Origin: Glandiceps talaboti
Taxonomy: Eukaryota; Hemichordata; Enteropneusta; Spengelidae
Direction of reading: 5' to 3'
Length of the DNA: 64,000 nucleotides
NCBI RefSeq assembly: GCF_964340395.1
Contig: NC_135553.1
Coordinates: 6,488,501-6,552,500, forward strand
The translations under genes and the position numbers were made by a program. Position 1 is the stretch's first letter. Every line of letters starts with the position of its first letter. The notes under the pieces are model-generated. The model was not told the DNA's origin, ran no database searches, and worked only from the letters and a program-made list of their open reading frames with translations. Shown one piece after another: positions 1 to 14,010 of the stretch.

Positions 1-318
1 CATTTTCGTAATTCACTCGATATTTATACATGTCATCCGTTCTTATTCTTTGTAATATTGTGTTTGTCTTTGTTATTTTGTCGTTTTGCCCCCCCTCCCT
101 GTCCAAGTGAATATTTCAAGCGATGAAAGTAAGAAATTTGAGAATTTAATATTTTGAACAAAAATGAAAGATATACTACTATGCTTGTAGCGTTATATCA
201 CTTTTTTCAGTCTCTTCATTTGTGTTTGATTTCACACCTTTCAAACAAGTTTTTCTTTGTCTATACATTCCATGAGTGATGTGTGTTAGCGTCATGAAAT
301 GAAGATAAAAGAATAATG

Positions 319-585
319 CACAGTCACTTGTGAGCTAATATTCCATTTCAGGATGGTGATATTCTAGTCTAGGATAATACATAATAATGACGTATTTACG
401 ATATTCAAAAAAAATACCGGTACCGTTACCCGTGACTGTTGTGGAATAAACACAACAGCCACCGCTAACGGTACCGGTATTTTTTTTTGAATATCGTAAA
501 TACCTATAATAACGTTGTATTATGATCATCCTAGACTAGAATATCACCATCCTGAAATGGAATATTAGCTTACAAGTGACTGTAC
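319..585. mobile_element. Long foldback (MITE-like) element, arms of about 120 bp
   Basis: ACAGTCACTTGTGAGCTAAT at the left pairs with ATTAGCTTACAAGTGACTGT at the right. The arms continue through GATATTCTAGTCTAGGA and the core ACCGGTACCGTTA. The spacer, about 30 bases, includes GTTGTGG...CACAACAG, itself inverted. Confidence 0.8.
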
Positions 586-1077
586 AATATTGCGGCGAAT
601 ACATTTGCTTGTTGCCAAATGCTTTCAAGATTGTATATGAGATTGTTATCTTATCCTCCATTCACGATCTTCCCGCCAAATTGAAGGCGGCGACGGAATG
701 GGAAGTTTAAATCCAGATTCCACTATCTCATATATACAGCTGTTGTCGTGTCGGTGCGCACCTATGGACAAAGGCGGCAACCATCAATCACAAACGTTTG
801 GCCCGCTATTGTCTTTGTATACAATTCACAATGTAACGACTTGTATGATAGACAATAGGCGGTCGATAGTCCATACTTGTACTGGTGACTGCTGTATATG
901 ACTCTGACAATAGAAGGTCAATGTGATGGGTATTGTTTATTTATATTGCGGTACCAGAGCACAGACCACAGACATCATAGTGTCCAGACCAAAATGCATC
1001 CACTTGTCGCGTTACCCGTACGTTGAACATCCTTGAAATTATAATATTTATAGGGGCTTTTTCACACTACACTGTTT

Positions 1078-1180
1078 GCAGACGAGGACAATGTCTGCAA
1101 AACCGGAGAGTATATCGACACTTCAGTTGTTTTTTTTAAATATAGGATTCGATTTCACTGAGATCGTCCTCGTCTGTAAA
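1078..1180. repeat. Short inverted repeat
   Basis: GCAGACGAGGAC near 1078 pairs with GTCCTCGTCTG near 1166. A small foldback with no coding content. Confidence 0.45.
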
Positions 1181-1576
1181 ACGACTATGTACATTGTATG
1201 GGATACACATTGAAATACCCTACAGAGAGATGGGGGTGCCAAATACTAGTATTATAATAGAACAACTCCCCTTGTAATAATTCCAGAGGCATACTATTTG
1301 TTTTATTCTTTAGTGGCCATTCATTTCATTTCGCTTCACTGGCAATCAATTTACTGAATGAACAAATGTAAATTCATATTCTCTATTCAACCACTTTGCT
1401 CTTCTAACTTACAATCCCACAAGAAACTGTACTAGCTACAAATAACAAAAGATATATTCACCAAGAATGCGCAATTACTTATAAAAAGAAATTATATATG
1501 TTAATTAGTGGTCAACATTATATGTAGGTAGTATAGTGGCAAATTTATATCGTGAGCGAAAGCTTGACTTTTAATC

Positions 1577-1911
1577 TATCAAATTGTAACTGGAGTATCA
1601 TTTTTTTTTCAACCAGAAAACCCAAATATATGCAATGTTCAATACCAATGATTAGACACTATATATGATAATCAGTGGCCGATATTACTGTATCCATAAG
1701 TGGTACAGAAACAGGTTGAAATAGTTATCTTCGTTGAGGGCGCTAATTTTGGGTGCGGACCCAATAATTAATTTTAGTTATTTATCGTCTATACAGCTAC
1801 AAAAACACAGGTGATGCAATACTGTTGGCGATGTACGATATTACGAGTAACTTTGTGTACATATCAAACTTAAAAAAAAAAACACTTTCCAGTTGCAGCT
1901 AGTGCAGCTTT
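1577..1911. mobile_element. Family A terminal-inverted-repeat element
   Basis: Left TTGTAACTGGAGTATCATTTT and right CAGTTGCAGCTAGTGCAGCTT ends are inverted relatives. The centre has the near-palindrome TTTTGGGTGCGGACCCAA (1747-1764), also present at 9847-9864. Adjacent 1424-1560 matches, in reverse, the element at 55416-55625. Confidence 0.65.
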
Positions 1912-2278
1912 AAAGGCAAGGGTTTCAAACTCAGATTCTTGTATTCGCGTTAGTTTATCAGTAATGGTTACTGAATAGGCTTATTCTTTTGTTTTGGACC
2001 AACTGTCAAACAACCGTTTTCCACACCTAAAATTTAAACCTAACAAGAACTGGGCTGATAGCAACTATCTTGACACGAACCATCTAGATATCATAATAGT
2101 TATGATATTCGAAATGTTGTTCTTTCCAATATTCAAATTTCTCAATTATTATTCACTCATTTATTCATAACTTTTGAGTTATGTATCAGATTTTGTTTAC
2201 TATGGGAGGATATTTATTGTTTAGAGACTTTGTTTGGGGTGATCACTGCCACATCACCTCCCCTCCCCTCCCCTCACG

Positions 2279-2457
2279 TCACATCACATCACATCACATC
2301 ACATTACATCACATCACATCACATCACATCACATCACATCACCTCACATCACATCACATCACATCACATCACATCACCTCACCTCACCTCACATTACATC
2401 ACATCACATCACATCACATCACATCACATCACATCACATCACATCACATCACATCAC
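2279..2457. repeat. (ACATC)n pentanucleotide satellite
   Basis: About 35 units of CACAT/ACATC with occasional CCTCA variants. Open frames in it are artefacts. Confidence 0.93.
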
Positions 2458-3790
2458 CTAAGACATTGAAATCACGATGAAGATTTTTATCAAACTTATC
2501 ACTACATGCACAAGCAGTATTTATTATTAATACGTTGACATATAGAGGTTTCTATGTTAATCGCCGACTACGATCGATGATGTAGGTACGGAGCAACAAA
2601 CGAGATAAAGAACTACCAGACTAGGTTGTTGCATTTTTGCGCAGGCCAGAGCATGAAAAATAATGGTGATGCCTTTTGGACACTAGTGACGTAAAGAGGC
2701 CTGGGGTTTTACGACGGTTGGTTATTAGTCACCTGCTCAGTCTGAAAACTTAAAATGCAGTGAAACTTTTTAAAGCGACATTTGAGTTCAATGTATGATA
2801 AGAATGAGAGCAACAAAGCTTCACAGACTCAAATCTTCTTACATATATATTCTTATTGGTGCTGGGCTTTTGTCAAGTAACACACACTTTATGATAACCA
2901 GCATCAACCAAAAGCTCTGAAAGGGGGTATTATTAAAAGACTTTTCGCACCCCGGGCAAAAACAAACATGAAAGCAAATATTGCAAACTGTTAGATTAGA
3001 TCTCCATTATAAATTCATGCCATGACTGGATTGATTTCATAAAATCTGAATATGCTGTCAAAATAGAATTGTGAAATCGCACGATTGGAACAAATCAATT
3101 ACTAGTATTCTGTTTTCATATGAATTTGGTGTGCTGACAATGACTGAACTCTTGGAGGCGCTCTTCCACACGCATGTGTAGATGTTGGGTTATGGGGGCA
3201 CTCTTTCTCCCGTCTATTCCTCGCAAATAAAACCATTTTAAACCACCGTCTTCCTTCATTCGAGATGTTTCAATTTTAATGTCACATCAAAGGACATTAA
3301 ATTTTCATGAAAGAAAAGAAAATCGGCTGTTGGGTCCGCGATAAACACAATGAGTCTAAGCCGGCTAGCAACACTGCCTTAGGCTGAAATGAAGCTTAAA
3401 TTTCATCTGCATTTTTTGTCTCTCTCGAAAGGCAGCGATAATAACTATCAATGAAAGAGAAAGCAGTCCCGCAAAGCAGTGCTCAACTTTCCCGCTGTGT
3501 GAAACTCAACTTGGATTGCACGTTTCCCGTAATTTACAAAGCGACCGCATATTATCGCTCCAATACAGACAAATATAATAAAACGTGCGGTCAGCACACT
3601 ACACCTGCTGAACTAGCTAACTACAAGGATATTAGATAACATAATGACGTGACACTTTCACGTTTCACTTTTATCAAGTCTATTATTTCTCGTATGCTTT
3701 ATGTATATGATACTCCCTTTAGTACGACGATAGTTCTTTCTCGACAACATATTTTATTTGTTCACGACTGAGAAACTTGGATTACTAGTA

Positions 3791-3791
3791 T

Positions 3792-3864
<73 letters not shown>
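3791..3864. repeat. (TTG)n microsatellite
   Basis: About 24 perfect TTG units. Confidence 0.93.
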
Positions 3865-4358
3865 GAAATCGTAACCAGACTACGACGTTGTCACGACTTC
3901 AAGTCCACCCACGAACTGCACTGATTCAAAAGTGAATTTCGCCTGGGAAGACGCCACTTTTTTTCTTAAATCAGCTAGAAGTCACCCATCCAATATTTAT
4001 AATCCATGCAATAAACAATTTACGAGAAGGGCCAGTATCAATTTCTCAGTCTGTGCATGGTAGATATGTCTTGCCTGTCTCTTTGTGAGCACATCAGTTC
4101 ACTCTGTCATGTCACATATCGAAATAAAGATAGGGAACTAGTAATAAATGTTTGATCCGAGATATAGGAAAACATGGACTTATTAACAATTACGAAAACC
4201 CGCAAATTATGTTGTGAAGATAAGATAGAAACTTTAGACAACAAAAATCAACACAAGAAGGCTTTGGCCGAAAGGAGGCGACGAGCGAAGGGGAGGGGAG
4301 GAAATAAAACAAATGAGAGGTATTAGATTGGGGAGGAGAAACCGAGAGGAGATTAGAA

Positions 4359-4493
<135 letters not shown>

Positions 4494-7400
4494 GGAAGGG
4501 GGGAGTAAATCGGTGACAAATTGCGTCTAACCCTTCTGCAACTCCAACACTGCATAAGCCATAATCAATAACACCCTTTACGCCATATTGTTTTGTGTTT
4601 TTAGATTATAAGGATGTCATTTTCTGTACATAAATTTACTATACAAACTGTATCTAATATATAGTTTGGTGATCTTTGGTGTCCAAGCTCTACCGTAAAC
4701 GAGATGGAAAGACCAACACGTCTTGAAATGGTTATCCCGGGCTACCTGTGTTGCTTCGTTCGCTATCGTGACATCTATTTGAAGTCGAAGAACCATACTT
4801 ACTCAACCTTGAATGAGAAATTTGTATAGTGCAGCATCATTCTGAATTGTATAGTATGAGTGAGAATGATGACGTAGCAAAAAAATTAAAGTAGCTCTGC
4901 TTTCCTAGATAGATTAAATTGGGATTTTTTTATTCGTTTTTCGTGCAAAAGGCTCTTAGGGATAAACAATAATAGAACTTCAATATCACTACTTGAAATT
5001 TCTCTATGCATGCTCTATCATCGGTATATAATCGACTATTGTACATGTACATTGTTTTCAATCCGAGTGCCATTTTACCACTCCTTTCAATGTACAATTC
5101 CTTATACAAATGTTATAGAGTATTCGGAAATTATCTTGGGTTATTACGGTCAGTCAAAATATCGGAATGAACCCCGACAAAGAAAAGGTTAATGAAAATG
5201 ACCTCCATGAAACCTGAACCGGTCAACCAGGACGCATTCCTGTCATGCCCCTCAGTACCACAAGTAGACGCAGAAATTATAATAGGACATTTAATAGAAT
5301 GTTACGAGAGAGAGAGAAACTAACAAAAAAGTGCCGTACTAACATACCATATGTTTCAAGTGCAGTCGGCGTGAACACTCGTCAGTCTATCTATCATAGC
5401 AAGGTCGAATTCAAACACAGTGTTGCCCACAACATATATTATAGAAACAAAATATACGCAGAAAAGTTTGATAAAATGTCTATGATTACTTCCATACCGT
5501 GATCGTAATGGTAAAACTTTTCGGTGATGGTAGCCTTGTAGGTTATGTTTTTTTGGTCGATAGACTTATAGACCTTGGGTCTGTGGGAATGAGTGATAGT
5601 TAGCCCATCTGGCTCTGAACTTTGGAACGTTTGTTATATTAGTCACATAGAAGGAATTCAGTACAGTATCCCTTAGGCACACGGCGACCCCTTATGAAGT
5701 AAACCAATTTTTTGCCCTCGGAGTTAGAATTTACTGATAATTTGAACCACCATGTCAAAAAATTTCCTTTCTATTATTGGTGATTTGATACACGTGAGTT
5801 TATGTTGGTGTCGAATTGCTACAACTTCTCGGGCAGTGAAATAGAAAGAAAATAGAAAATATCAGTACGAAGTGTTATGATTTCAAAATTTTGCAGTGGC
5901 GTAGATCGGTTACCATAGGAACGGGAACATAGTCTTTAGCGATGAATTTTTAAAGAAGCTTACTCTTCAACCACAGTCACAATGGCGCCTGTGAATTGAC
6001 AATAGAAACTACCTTACGTGAAAATTGTTCGCCCAAAAAATGGCACAGTGACTGTAGTAACATAACATTGCTGTATTTGATTGTCTGGTTCGAAAAATCT
6101 TACTGTTAAACCAGAGTTAAACATTGCTATATTCATATGCATGATACTGTCACTGCGTTGAAATACCATTATGTATAGGCAGATCGACGCCAAATCGTTT
6201 ACGGTGTAACGACATATCTCCCCAGGTCATATTTTCATCATACTAAAAAAAATATATAGCTCTGTTTAAATTTCAGATTTTTCGTCGAGACATACAGGGA
6301 TATGTTTTTCATTATAGGGATCACTCCCCGTTACTAAACGAGTCACGTTTAAATTTATAAATGAGTAAACGACGACTGATTAATCTTAGTTTTTGAGATG
6401 GGATAGCTGAAATTATAAATCATTAGTAAAGTAGAAGAATGCTAAAAGTAGAAGAATGTTTAAACATGTTAATGATTAATATTGACTATAAATCTCACCG
6501 TCGTAAACAGCTACTGTCCTTTTTACGACAACGCCAACCCACGTTCCATTTCGTTGGATCACCGAAAATATATATGTCCTGGCTTGTGAGATTAATACAT
6601 GTATAATTGCTATATCTTATATGTGTGTACGTGTACACGTATAGCCCAATCCATCACTGGGAAATATCGGGATGATAGAATACCGGAAGAAAGAAAGACA
6701 TTATACATTGATTTTGTCGGCTCGAAAGACGGATGAAAGCAAAATTTCCATTCATGATAGGTGAATCTGTTGTGACGATAAATCAGGGTATTCCAGGTAG
6801 TATAAATAAATCAAGAATTTTGACAGCTATTGCGGAAATTTATTAATTGGAAACATGTTGATACCAAATTGTCTAAAACAATGGTTGGGGAATAGTATAC
6901 AGAATGTCTGGGCACGTCTGCAGTGAGTCGGAGAACATCAAACGACGATCGCTCTGTGTCCTGTTGTCTCGACGTTAATACCACAATACGGACTATATTA
7001 GTAGTTATAAATATTGAGGAGGTTTAAGCTTGCAGAAATGAACCCGCCAGAGGATACCGACAAAGTATCATTTATTTATGCAAACAGGGAAGTTAACTTT
7101 TAAAAGTTGTAACGAGTGGGTAGCGGACTAGATTATACGGTTGCTTTTTAAATTGTGGTCTCTCGAAAAGCATGGCTTTTTTTCATATTTTTTTTTACAA
7201 ATTGAAATTGACATAGAAAGACACTTGTTGAGGATACGTCATTTCTAGATATTGACAGCACCTCATCACCGGCAAAGAGGTGGTCTGAGATTATACGATT
7301 TCTCCAATTTCAATTGTTAAGAATGAAAGTGCACAAAATCGAATAGCTATATCAATATGTTCACATCTCTATTTAAATTGTTATATTAATCTCCCTGTCT

Positions 7401-7679
7401 GTTTCGCTAATATATCCATATTACAATAACTATGCCAAATGATTGTTTAGCACCACTACATCTATGCACCAATGAAATGGACAATTTCTGGTAGCCCGAA
7501 TAATAATATAGTATACATATGTGCGCAACTAAAACAAACCAACAATTTGAAATGGAAAACAACAATTACAAAAGGTAATATATTTCATAAGGTATTTAGC
7601 AAAGAAAAAACCCACTAATACGTAAGTTTGCAATTCAAGATATACAACATCATATACTAGTATCACTTGGTTATAGGCC

Positions 7680-7762
7680 TGTTACGGCGCTTTTCTGTAA
7701 CTCCATTAGCTGTCGTCTTCTCGTGACAGCTATCGGAATTATAGATCAGCGCCGTAAACTGA
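7680..7762. repeat. Imperfect hairpin
   Basis: TTACGGCGCTTTTCTGTAAC ... TTAGCTGTC pairs with GACAGCTATCGG ... GATCAGCGCCGTAA. About 80 bp; could be a small foldback element or a structured RNA. Confidence 0.4.
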
Positions 7763-8901
7763 AGCTACTGTTACAGTAAGTTAAGCTGTCATTCTGAAAG
7801 CCACCTTGCATTTGATTCATCCCTACCAACTATTAATATTAAACACGACCTTTAATAATATTTTTTTTCTTATTTCACAACTTTTTGCTTTACTCTGATC
7901 AATAATCTTTTTTAATTCTAGTATTAAATTTACTTATCATGAACGTGATTAATATAGTCGTAAGGCAGTGTATTATAATCACAACAAGACCGTGTGGCAA
8001 CGCTAATATCTTCCAAGACTATGAGACAGTCTTACTAATATTATTCTGTGCCGTCTTAATCGTGTTTCATTAATATTGAATACACACTACATGTGTGTTT
8101 TAATCCGTTGCATTCTACATGTAAACCATTCGTGAAATCTCGATGTTGCACCCCCCCCCCCCACAGTTGATAAATAATCATATTTCTTCAAGCTATAGGG
8201 GCAGTTCAGTTGTATAGTGTACGTTATTAATCATTTAAGAGGTGGCGAATTATGAAGTTCGGGAATAAACCGTCTTATTCCAGATTTTCTACTTGCGTAC
8301 ACAATTAATTTGCGATTGCAATGAATCGGTACACGATGGTGATGTGCCGTCGGATTCCGTCTACAGATATGGCTCTAAAGAAGTTACTAGTACAGGTATG
8401 AAGTCTGTTAGTAAAGTGTACACGATAATCACAATGTGAAGCATCAACGGACATACCGGTAAACTATTTCAGTGAATTGTCAACAGTACTATGGCTATGT
8501 ACAAAAGTTCCCGGGGGTAACAAACAACGAATCACCCGTATCCTAGTATTTACTGAGGTGGAACAAGTCTTCGTGGTCGAGTACGAGTGAATTGTTTTAT
8601 GGTCTCCGGCCAATAACAAAGCTGTCCGCTCTACTGGGCACAGACAATAGAAAGCGGACCATACACGATTGCCTGCCCACAGTCAGTCCACACGACAATA
8701 GAGCACGATATATAGAACGTTCTCAAACCAATTACTGATATTGGTATGCAATTTCAATAAGCTTTTCCTACTGCCAACTGTAAGCTGTGTTTTCTTTCAC
8801 TGCATTGAACAAACTGTTGATTTTATCTCTATTTTTGATAGAAGAATTATTAAATACATGTCGTTTTATGATTCTCGAAACATGAACTACTACCGACATA
8901 T

Positions 8902-9240
8902 GACCATGGACGAACGGAACATGTTACAACCAAGGAAAATAAACAACTGAATTTGGATTAATAACACTTGGCTCAGCAAGTTGGAACAGCGGAGACTTGT
9001 AGTATACACTATGGTTTGATAAGAACAGTTTTATGGCCTCTTTATGTGTACATGAAATGCCATGGGGAACTGGAAATTTGTTTGTAAATGTGAACTATAG
9101 TCATAAAACTGTTTTATCAAATGATAGACTGTAATACAAGTCTCTGTACTCCCAACATGCTGTACATGCCAAGTATTATTAATCCAATTCAGTTGTTTAC
9201 TTTCCCTGTTTGTAACAGGTTCCATTCGTCCACGGTCCTG
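8902..9240. mobile_element. Long foldback element, arms about 135 bp
   Basis: Left arm 8902-9036 (GACCATGGACGAACGGAAC ... ACAGTTTTATGG) is the diverged inverse of 9101-9240 (TCATAAAACTGTTTTATC ... TCCATTCGTCCACGGTC). Small insertions distinguish the arms. No coding capacity. Confidence 0.75.
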
Positions 9241-9679
9241 ATGTCCACAGTTGTAGTGGTGTGGAGCAGTACCCCCCCCCCCTTCCCTTCTCAAGGATAG
9301 GCCTCTATCATATACGTGTATATGGTATCATAAGCTCGATCGATGCTTACGTACAGTTCGTTCATCATCATGTGTTACTATTTTTTAGGTAACAGATTAA
9401 TATCATTGTATTTTGTAATATGCATATTTTGTACGTTATCATATTTATTACTTTATTTAGTGTGTATTCATTGGTCTTTGATTACAGTAACTTACACCAA
9501 AGTAAAGACGACACAATGTCCAGGAATCCGATTACCTGATATCCTTCATAGCAGAAAATCAGAATTTGAATGACAACATAGAAAATAGACCCCCTCAAGT
9601 TTGAAACGGACTCTACCTATTTTAGACATGTGTGTAAGGGAACCACACAATCTATTAAAAAGTTGTCGTAGTGTGAAAG

Positions 9680-10031
9680 CGGCACTTGCTGTAACTGGAA
9701 GAATATTTTTTTCGATCAGACAACCAACAATATATTCTATGAAATTGTTGAAAATATTAAAACGTTTAAATGTAAATTAGGGGTGGATTGTATCCAGCTA
9801 CATGTACAGATTCAAGTTGAAATTGAGGTTGCATTGGGGTGATAATTTTTGGGTGCGGACCCAAAAATCAATTGGTTTTATTTATTGTTCCATATTTTGT
9901 GTACAAGTGCGTACATATATTTATCAACAGGTGATTTGAGACTGTTCAGGGTGTACTAAATTATGATTAAATCATTGTATCTAACAAGTCAGTTTTAAAT
10001 ATGTTCCGGTTGCAGCTATTAAAGTGCAACT
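9680..10031. mobile_element. Family A terminal-inverted-repeat element
   Basis: Left end GGCACTTGCTGTAACTGGAA, right end TCCGGTTGCAGCTATTAAAG then TGCAAC. The centre TTTTGGGTGCGGACCCAA is identical to that at 1747-1764. Confidence 0.7.
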
Positions 10032-10465
10032 TGAAGAGTTATTGACAATGTCGCCTATTGAGGGCGGTGTTGTCCACGTCCACACCTAAACAAACATGGC
10101 CTATGGTGACTGAACTCGATTCTGGCCACCAAGTAATTATATAGTTTTTACAAGTAAATTAAAGTACGTAGCACAAAACTCGTATAAATGAACATAAACG
10201 TTCAGTTTGATTTCCAGCTCCAGACATTTTATTTCAGACTACATACATACATATTACAATTAGTAAAAGCTACATTATTTAAATTTCGCCATCATGACCT
10301 TGGTGAGGGTAAGGATCAAATTAGTGTGAAGTTCCAATTTCCGGGATATAGTGCGACCATTAGGGACCAAAGTTCCGACAAATCGCAATATTTCAAACAC
10401 GTTTTGGTTTGTTGGCGTAATTTCCTGATACATGTACAACACACCATCTTTAGAAATACCACATG

Positions 10466-10551
10466 CACTCGAATAATCTGTATGATTTTTAAAAAAAATA
10501 TGTATGGTAAATATACATTTTTTTTAAAAATCATACAGATTGATTCGAGTG
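10466..10551. mobile_element. Near-perfect 86-bp hairpin
   Basis: CACTCGAATAATCTGTATGA at the left pairs with TCATACAGATTGATTCGAGTG at the right. Arms are about 38 bp with an 8-10 bp loop and a single mismatch zone. MITE-like; a precursor-like RNA hairpin is possible. Confidence 0.6.
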
Positions 10552-13170
10552 TCTGTGAGAAAATGCCGTTGTAGCTTATACTAGTATACGTTCTTCTTTC
10601 GAGGAATGAACAGAAGTCTAATAATAATATCAAAATTACATGTAACACAGTGACTATGCATGTGTTGCTATAATGATTTTAACGTGAAATCCAGTTGTAG
10701 CGTTTGTTTTTGTTTTTGAAGATATATTTGTGTTGCTTTTTTTTTTGGGGGGGGGGGGGTTAAACATAGTTTTGGTTGTAAAGTAGTGGCACCCCCCCCC
10801 CCCTCCCAAAGGGAAAAAGATATAAAAGATGAACAAAAAGTGCGGTTTTAGCCTTTTAAATCGATTTATATTCATAACTGATATAAAGGACCATCCCATT
10901 TAGGAAGTATGGTTACTTGAGGTTGATTCTCGGCGTGATGATTGCATGCATATTACCACCTGCAGGTTCGCAAATGACTTTTTAACGGAGAGTTTTTGCA
11001 GAGATGCGGCAATAGACGCAAAGGTGCCGTCGAGTCAGAGATGCCTCTTTGTTAAATAATCCAGTCGCTTAGGAGTCGAAGTTCGGTGCACGGGTGGGTA
11101 TCAATTCGTCATTTATTTTGCCCAAATACAATTACCTGTCAAATGTTGGCGATTGATGATTTTATTCTCGTCAAACGTTTGACACGAAGAGTAGAGTTGA
11201 TCGGTTTATCTGGCTCGAATGTTAAAACGTTTCGACGTAGGCCGGAAGTCATCAGAACGAGACTCAGCAGGATATATCTATTCGTTGTTCGCAATATGTG
11301 GTATAACTCGTCATTTCTCATCACATCGTAAGGAACAGCATTTATGAATTCATTTATCAGAACAGATTCATAAGTTTTTCATTTTTGGTTTCTCCTTTTC
11401 GGTGTCTAGCTTCATTGTATCTCCCATCTTTCTCTAAATTTATGCTATTTTCATTCGTCACGTTTATCAGTTTTTTTCCTCGTAGTTTCAAATTCGATAA
11501 AAAAAACTTTCCGGGTCATAGATTTCCTATTAACCCACCACTCTAGCTCTCTTTCGTGTGTTTCTATGTCTATATATCTCACTCTGTGTGAATCCATCTC
11601 TTTGCATGTATCTTTCTCTCTCGTATTATCTCTCACTCTACGTATATGTAACTCTTTACCTGCGTGTCTTTGTCAATCTCCCCCGTTTTATCTCTTTCAG
11701 CTGCATGTGCTCTTTGCCTACCCCCTCCCCCACTGTGTTCTTATTTCTCTGACTCTGTGCTTCTCAATTCCAGATTTAAAAACAAATTTGCTGAAATTGA
11801 TGTCACTCCTATACATTCATAACTCGTACTACCCCTAGAGATCAGTACAACATTACATATAATCAAAAGCCATTCTGAAACTCACCTCTCAGATGTCGAA
11901 CCGTGGTTTAAATGAAAACAACTCCCAGGGTGAACATTGAGACTGAACAAGCCGAGCCGCGCAGATACCATCAAATATTCAACACATTATATACATCATT
12001 GGTGTTAAAACACCCTGCATTACTATATCCATGTATTCATAGACGTGTTTGTCGGCATACTTCAAAGACGTTAAGTAGCAATAAAAGGTGTGATAATCAT
12101 TACTGTACATACAACTCTGATCAAAGTTGTTGGCTATTATCATAGCAATTACGACCCGTTCTTGTGATAAAAAGATAACTACAAAATTAAATGAATAATT
12201 GACAACGAGGAAAGGATGGCAGATGGTCGCAACTGAATTATTTCCATTAAAACGGGTTATATGTTACAGTGGATGTGATGTATTTTCACACCTCACCTGT
12301 CTACTAAAATCCAATAGTTGGGACACCATATGATTTACTTTTCACCGTGTTTGTGTTTCAATGCTATTTTACGGATCGACATATATCACGGTGTGTGAAT
12401 TTTAATTTGATTTCACTCCATAGTTTTTTACGAACATAAGTCTCTCTTCACGCGAAGATTTTTGAAGCGATGATAACAGAATTCCACATTTACAAGCTAT
12501 TATTATTGTTCTCAAATCTATTGAAATTTGAAAATTTGGAAATTGGGTTTGAAATTTTGTTGCGGCTGTCAGTGGTATAACTGAGAATAGGGCCTACTAC
12601 AAGTCAGTGTGACGTCATTTCGCCTTTTGTATGTATCTGTCACGAATACCTGTGGATTTATAGGTAAAGGGTCATACTCTAACTTTTATGATCTTCGATG
12701 GCTACTTGTACGTAATTCAAAATATGCTATTATACCATCGTCGCAAACCACGGCCTGTTTTACGGCACCGTTCACGCGCCGTCACACGAAGTGCAACGGA
12801 AGAAATAACAGTTCTGGTTTGCGAGAATGTATTATACACATTGAATCTTATGCATGTCTTGAAGAAGGCAGAGCATTCACCAATTATTTAGATATGATGT
12901 AAATACGTTGTGACGTAATTTGTCGGTTACCAACGAAAATTAATCTGGCTACAAGTGCTAAGCAAACTATGTGTAGGCATGCATATTTTGCTGTAGAGTC
13001 ATTTATGACAATAGTCAATAGTTGAATCATTATTGTCCAATTAGAAATCACTCATTATTTTGGTAACCTTTTCTCTCTACTAAAGTCCACCAGTGAAATT
13101 GCTGTCTACTGGTCTCATGACAACAGGGATTTCTTTGACATTGTATGTGTATGTATAACATGGAAGGGAA

Positions 13171-13232
13171 TAGAAGACAGGGAAGGGAAGGGAAGGGAAG
13201 GGAAGGAAAGGAAAGGAAGGAAGAGAAGTACG
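13171..13232. repeat. (GGGAA)n/(GGAAA)n simple repeat
   Basis: About ten purine pentamers. Confidence 0.85.
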
Positions 13233-13844
13233 TACATGATGTAGACCTTGCAGAGCACTGTACTCGACATCAGAGGTATGGTATATGACTGGTAGTGTGG
13301 TACGACTGACATACAAAGTTGAGGTCAGTACCAGTGAATGTTATAGAATATCATAGGGTTGGATAATGGAACAAATCAGTAGTATACAAGTATGTATAGC
13401 GAATACAGACATATTTTATTCAGGTGATTTAGTAATATATCAAACCATCACTATGTGATTGGATAATACATATTTTTAGTAAAAATACTAAAATTGTTAT
13501 TTTTAATATGTAACCATTGTTAATCAATATTGCACCAGGAGACATGTCCTGATATCATCTGTTTTCACAGATTCAACTGGTCAAGGTAGTTTCTTTGAAG
13601 AAAAGTTCAATTTATTTGAAAAGAAGAGCTGCCCATAACATAAGATTAGTATTATAAACAAACTATTTAATGAAACTATGTTTGCAAAGAAAATTTCTAA
13701 AACACATGAGTACATTCAGCCATGGATAGTATGGATTCCATGCTATGTGGGATGATTTTGATAACAACAAATTTCCAACTAGACATCTTAAGTAACATTC
13801 CCATAAAAAAAACAAAGCAATTTGACCACTCTGTACTTATGTAT

Positions 13845-13944
13845 GTATGTCTGTCTGTCTGTCTGTCTCTCTGTCCATCCCCTCTAGCTCACACACATTC
13901 ATATACATATAGCCACACACACACACAGACAGACAGACAGGCAG

Positions 13945-13977
<33 letters not shown>

Positions 13978-14010
13978 GACAGACACAGACAGACACACAC
14001 ACACACACAT
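13845..14010. repeat. Compound (CTGT)n, (AC)n and (AGAC)n microsatellite
   Basis: CTGT tetramers, then AC runs broken by AGAC tetramers, with the same motif mix as at 22256-22364 and 27369-27546. Confidence 0.9.

Noticed and set aside
2181-2480. His/Thr/Ser-rich open frames
   Set aside because: They come from the (ACATC)n satellite; no start context, splice support or domain.
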